Both the position numbers and the translations under genes were made by a program. Below the pieces are notes generated by a model, which saw only the letters and a list, made by a program, of their open reading frames with translations, made no database searches and was not told the DNA's origin. From CBDEGR01 sp965237895 (GTDB taxonomy: Bacteria; Acidobacteriota; Terriglobia; UBA7540; JAPUME01): a stretch of DNA of 64,000 nt. The stretch is taken from NCBI GenBank assembly GCA_965237895.1, contig CBDEGR010000002.1, forward strand, positions 434,001 through 498,000, read 5' to 3'. This document shows positions 61,467-64,000 of the stretch, in pieces. How positions within the stretch are numbered: the stretch's first letter is position 1; each line of letters begins with the position of its first letter.

Positions 61467-62135
61467 CTAGGGAGATTCGCCCCCACCCTCCGTCTCGGGT
61501 TCGATCCGGGCCGTGGTGGGCTGAAACTCCATGACATCTCCGGTCTCTTCTTCGTCTTCCATCATCTTCACGCTGCGGATCGTTTGGTTGCAAAGCTTCA
61601 TATAGGTTATTTCGTCTTCTTGGCCGGGCGTGCAGTCGATCTCCACGATGCGCTCCTCCGAGATGATCCTCCCCAGCATGTGCATGTTTCTTCCCTGGAG
61701 CATGCGGATGATCACCGCGTCGTGGTCGTTGATTTCGAGGTGCGCAAAGGCGTATTCTGGAATCTCTTCGTAGACTCCACGAGTCTGCCATTTCGCGATC
61801 AAGGTAGGGGAAAACTTGTCGCTGCGGTCGGGATTGGGCCGTGAGGTGATGAGAATGGAAGGACCGATGCGCCACAGCCGGTTGTTTCGGATCCGCACCC
61901 CACCCGGGATGGTCTCAATCTCTCCATAGAGGCCGTCGGCGATTTTCATCCTGATCCCCAGATCGGAGTCCTCGTAGGGGACCCCTTCGGAAGGGGCAGT
62001 AAAGCGCATTTCCTGATAAACTGGATAATACTTCAGAAAGAGGAGCTGGGTTATCAAGAGCGCTACGCCGACGCACCCGATGATGATGCTCAGCTTCCAA
62101 TTCGAAGAAAGATTTTGAATCGCTCGTTTCAACAT
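61467..62135 (-). CDS. Hypothetical membrane-anchored protein
   Basis: The 222-residue protein has one N-terminal transmembrane helix (LSIIIGCVGVALLITQLLFL) with most of the chain likely outside. It reads YEDSDLGIRMKIADGLYGEI, IRNNRLWRIGPSILITSRPN, then a domain with HLEINDHDAVIIRMLQGRNM and IVEIDCTPGQEDEITYMKLC. The end is acidic. It looks like a conserved exported domain in which a hydrophobic strand pattern and one Cys pair (C-x13-C) may form a disulfide. No family was recognised. It is tail to tail with purS and upstream of nothing related; selD is upstream on the same strand. Confidence 0.65.
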   Translation of the reverse strand: MLKRAIQNLSSNWKLSIIIGCVGVALLITQLLFLKYYPVYQEMRFTAPSEGVPYEDSDLGIRMKIADGLYGEIETIPGGVRIRNNRLWRIGPSILITSRPNPDRSDKFSPTLIAKWQTRGVYEEIPEYAFAHLEINDHDAVIIRMLQGRNMHMLGRIISEERIVEIDCTPGQEDEITYMKLCNQTIRSVKMMEDEEETGDVMEFQPTTARIEPETEGGGESP

Positions 62136-62172
62136 ATATGAATCCGCCGGTGGGTTCGGAACCCGTCCGGCG

Positions 62173-63213
62173 TCAGTATACCTCCAAGAGAGGATGGGTT
62201 TGGGGAATCACTTTACCGACCCGTTGGGCGGGGACGGAGCGCTCCCCCAGAGCGGCCGCCAACGCGTCCGCATCCCCCGCTGCGACCGAGATCAGCAGGC
62301 CGCCGGAAGTCTGGGGATCAAAAAGCAAATGGTGCAGCTCCTCCGGGACGGCTGAGCCGAATTCCACGCAACCCGTCAAAAACTCCCTATTATTCTTCAG
62401 TCCTCCGGACAGGTAGCCGTCGTTCGCATAGGCTACAGCTTCGGGCAGCAGATCGAAGGCCGTCGCCTGGAGGCGTAGGCTCACTCCGCCGGCTACGGCC
62501 AACTCGCGCGCATGGCCCAGCAAGCCGAAACCGGTAACGTCGGTTAAGGCATGGACGCGGAACCGGTGCAGCGTTTCGGCGGCCGTTCGGTTCAACGCTA
62601 CCATGGACCGTACTGCCTCGGAAACCGCAGCCTCGCTCGCCTGCTCGCGCTTTAGAGCCGTGGCGATGATTCCGGTACCGAGCCTCTTAGTAACGAGGAG
62701 CGCGTCGCCCGCACGGGCCCCGGCATTCGAGAGAATGTGTTCGGGGGAGGCAAGGCCCGTGACCGCGTAGCCGAACTTGATTTCATCGTCGCCGATGGTG
62801 TGTCCGCCGATGACGACACAGTCTGCTTCTTGCATCTTTTCCATACCGCCGCGAAGGATGGCTTCCAGAATTTCCTGGGGAACGCCGCGGGAGGGGAAGC
62901 CGGTAATGGCAAGAGAGGAGACCGGCCGAGCTCCCATGGCATAGATGTCGCTCAAGGAATTGGCGGCGGCAATTTGGCCGAAGGTGAAAGGGTCATCGAC
63001 AATAGGTGTAAAGAAATCAACAGTTTGCACCAGCGCAAGATCCGGCGCCACTCGATACACTCCGGCGTCGTCGGCGTGCTCGAAGCCGATCAGAACGTTC
63101 GGATTCACCTGCCGAGGCAGCTTGGGAAGAATGGAGTCCAAAACCTTTGGACTAATCTTCGCCGCTCAACCGGCTGCCTTGACCATGGCAGTCAAACGGT
63201 ACGGGTCCGCCAT
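62173..63213 (-). CDS. selD: Selenide, water dikinase SelD containing selenocysteine
   Basis: SelD makes selenophosphate for selenocysteine and selenouridine. The start at ATG 63213 gives MADPYRLTAMVKAAG, then an in-frame TGA (63168-63166), then AAKISPKVLDSILPKLP and the whole SelD sequence. TGA is codon 16, at the catalytic Cys position (E. coli Cys17), and the essential lysine follows as Lys19. A stem-loop with a GGU loop lies 12 bases after it, as a bacterial SECIS should. The protein is thus 346 residues with Sec16. Further marks are DDAGVYRV, TVDFFTPIVDDPFTFGQIAA, VIGGHTIGDDEIKFGYAVTG and PQTSGGLLIS. selA and selB must be elsewhere. TATAAT (63225-63220) ends only six bases before the ATG. 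Confidence 0.92.
63135..63153 (-). promoter_or_regulatory. Bacterial SECIS element of selD
   Basis: On the minus strand AGTCCAAAGGTTTTGGACT forms an eight-base-pair hairpin with a GGT loop. It begins 12 bases after the TGA, with the loop about 20 bases from it. That fits the spacing and the loop guanines needed for SelB binding. Confidence 0.7.
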
Positions 63214-63219
63214 AGGCGC

Positions 63220-63225
63220 ATTATA
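63220..63225 (-). promoter_or_regulatory. -10 element implying a nearly leaderless selD transcript
   Basis: TATAAT on the minus strand lies six bases before the selD ATG, so transcription should start at or next to the start codon. No good -35 was seen. Confidence 0.45.
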
Positions 63226-63316
63226 TCCCATTCGAGGTCACACCCCGATTTCGAAGTCGCTGCTTTCTGCAACGCTCTCTCTATGGGATTCGAAAAGGAA
63301 CGGAAAGGTTGCGGGG

Positions 63317-63360
63317 AAAAAGGTGCGGGGGGGCAAGACGGTCTCCCAGCCTTGCACCCC
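63317..63360 (-). terminator. Probable terminator of the bactofilin gene
   Basis: On the minus strand GGGGTGCAAG (63360-63351) pairs with CTTGCCCCC (63336-63328), followed a few bases later by a five-T run. It is 25 bases after the bactofilin stop. Confidence 0.5.
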
Positions 63361-63384
63361 GAGGGAATTCAGATGGGTACGGGA

Positions 63385-63843
63385 CTACTCATCGGAACTG
63401 ACAGGGACCAGCTGTCGTACTTCTTCAGGGACGTGCAAGCCTTCCGTGCCGGACCCGCTCTCTTGGTCCGGCATATGGCAGGTCCCGTCAAAGGTGGCGC
63501 CCGCTTCGATCACCAAACAGCTCGTATATATGTCGCCGCTTACGACCGCGTTCTCCAGAATGACCAGCTTCTCCTGCGCGTGGATACTTCCCTTCACGCG
63601 GCCTTGGACGGTGACCTGCTTGGAGCGGATGTCGCCCTCCACGCGGGCCGGTTCGCCCAGAATCAGCAAGCCGTCGCAGTGGATCTCTCCCTTGAAGGCC
63701 GCATCACATCGAAACATACCGGTTAAGGTGAGCTTCCCCTCCAAAGCCACTTCTTGTTCGAGAAAGCCTTTCCACTGGTCGGCTTTAATGCCGAAGCGAT
63801 CCAATAAATCCTCGTCATTCTTTTTTTCAAACATGTTTGCCAC
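63385..63843 (-). CDS. Bactofilin (polymer-forming cytoskeletal protein)
   Basis: Bactofilins self-assemble into filaments that help shape the cell or place ParABS and division proteins. The 152-residue protein has the central right-handed beta-helix repeat (about residues 28-125): LEGKLTLTGMFRCDAAFKGE, HCDGLLILGEPARVEGDIRS, KQVTVQGRVKGSIHAQEKLV and LENAVVSGDIYTSCLVIEAG, with short disordered ends. It follows parB by about 20 bases on the same strand. This parB-bactofilin pairing is known in several phyla and suggests a role in chromosome-origin positioning. Confidence 0.9.
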   Translation of the reverse strand: MANMFEKKNDEDLLDRFGIKADQWKGFLEQEVALEGKLTLTGMFRCDAAFKGEIHCDGLLILGEPARVEGDIRSKQVTVQGRVKGSIHAQEKLVILENAVVSGDIYTSCLVIEAGATFDGTCHMPDQESGSGTEGLHVPEEVRQLVPVSSDE

Positions 63844-63864
63844 GGGATATCTCCATTGATGCGT

Positions 63865-64000
63865 TTAGTGACGCGTTGAATCTACTACAACTGTAGTATT
63901 CTTTTTCCACGCCTTACCGACCAGACGGCCATAGATTCTATCCAGGTCTTGTTCGGAATCGTACCAAATAATGATCTTTCCCCGTTGATTCGATCCTGAA
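63865..64000 (-). CDS. parB: ParB C-terminal end (5' part beyond window)
   Basis: The last 44 codons of a minus-strand gene read SGSNQRGKIIIWYDSEQDLD, RIYGRLVGKAWKKNTTVVVD and STRH. The G-K-I-I-I-x-Y-x-S-x-x-D-L-D-R-I-Y pattern matches the dimerisation end of chromosomal ParB/Spo0J proteins. Its start and DNA-binding domain are outside the window. ParB loads on parS sites near the origin, in line with dnaA being 25 kb away. Confidence 0.75.
   Translation of the reverse strand, partial: SGSNQRGKIIIWYDSEQDLDRIYGRLVGKAWKKNTTVVVDSTRH

Noticed and set aside
61494..61514. GGTTCGATCC, a tRNA T-loop-like string
   Set aside because: No acceptor stem or anticodon arm fits around it, and it lies inside a coding region.

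Overview
This is chromosomal DNA from a Gram-negative bacterium, most likely an Acidobacteriota member. Three things point there. The 16S rRNA gene (43527-45078) has acidobacterial signature stretches. A VWFA protein of the family first defined in Acidobacteria lies at 19256-20479. Several conserved hypothetical genes are of acidobacterial type. BamD, a Kdo hydroxylase and an RlpA-type protein imply an LPS-bearing outer membrane. The dnaA-dnaN-gyrB block, a candidate origin between dnaA and dnaN, and the end of parB at the right edge place the window in the origin region.

Left part (1-16 kb): the futalosine-pathway enzyme MqnE; two polysaccharide glycosyltransferases; an HtrA protease; a compact iscR-iscS-iscU-iscA operon with a near-consensus IscR type-1 box on a consensus promoter; and a cysM-mec-cysO-moeZ-peroxiredoxin operon for protein-thiocarboxylate cysteine synthesis. 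In that operon the CysO-like carrier has an extra Cys/Trp-rich tail after its Gly-Gly.

Middle (16-33 kb): HEAT protein, Kdo hydroxylase, VWFA protein, BamD with a long tail, ribulose-phosphate epimerase, a methyltransferase, and a large radical SAM protein resembling tetraether / membrane-spanning-lipid synthases. After a 750-base gap come decayed TPR genes, QueG, an HpcH/HpaI aldolase, an Nramp-related transporter lacking the usual metal-binding motifs, aspartokinase and a PilZ protein.

Origin and rRNA part (33-46 kb): gyrB-dnaN-oriC-dnaA on the minus strand; a UbiA-type prenyltransferase (MqnP candidate) and UbiX, fitting menaquinone synthesis with MqnE; a sulfatase and a methyltransferase that have each lost an internal segment; then a solitary 16S rRNA gene with its own promoter, boxA and processing stem. 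No tRNA, 23S or 5S gene follows. A toxin-antitoxin pair with a frameshifted toxin comes next.

Right part (46-64 kb): dehydrogenase, APC permease, CPBP protease; a methyltransferase pseudogene split by a 150-bp IS630-derived element; FGE-like protein; a GMC oxidoreductase with a gluconate-dehydrogenase-type subunit; dCTP deaminase; RlpA; pyrR-gyrA-larE; an HDAC-like deacetylase; an orphan purS; selD with an in-frame UGA read as selenocysteine; bactofilin; and the 3' end of parB.

A striking general feature is the number of decayed genes: at least ten frameshifted, truncated or internally deleted genes in 64 kb. No CRISPR array, tRNA gene or prophage was seen.
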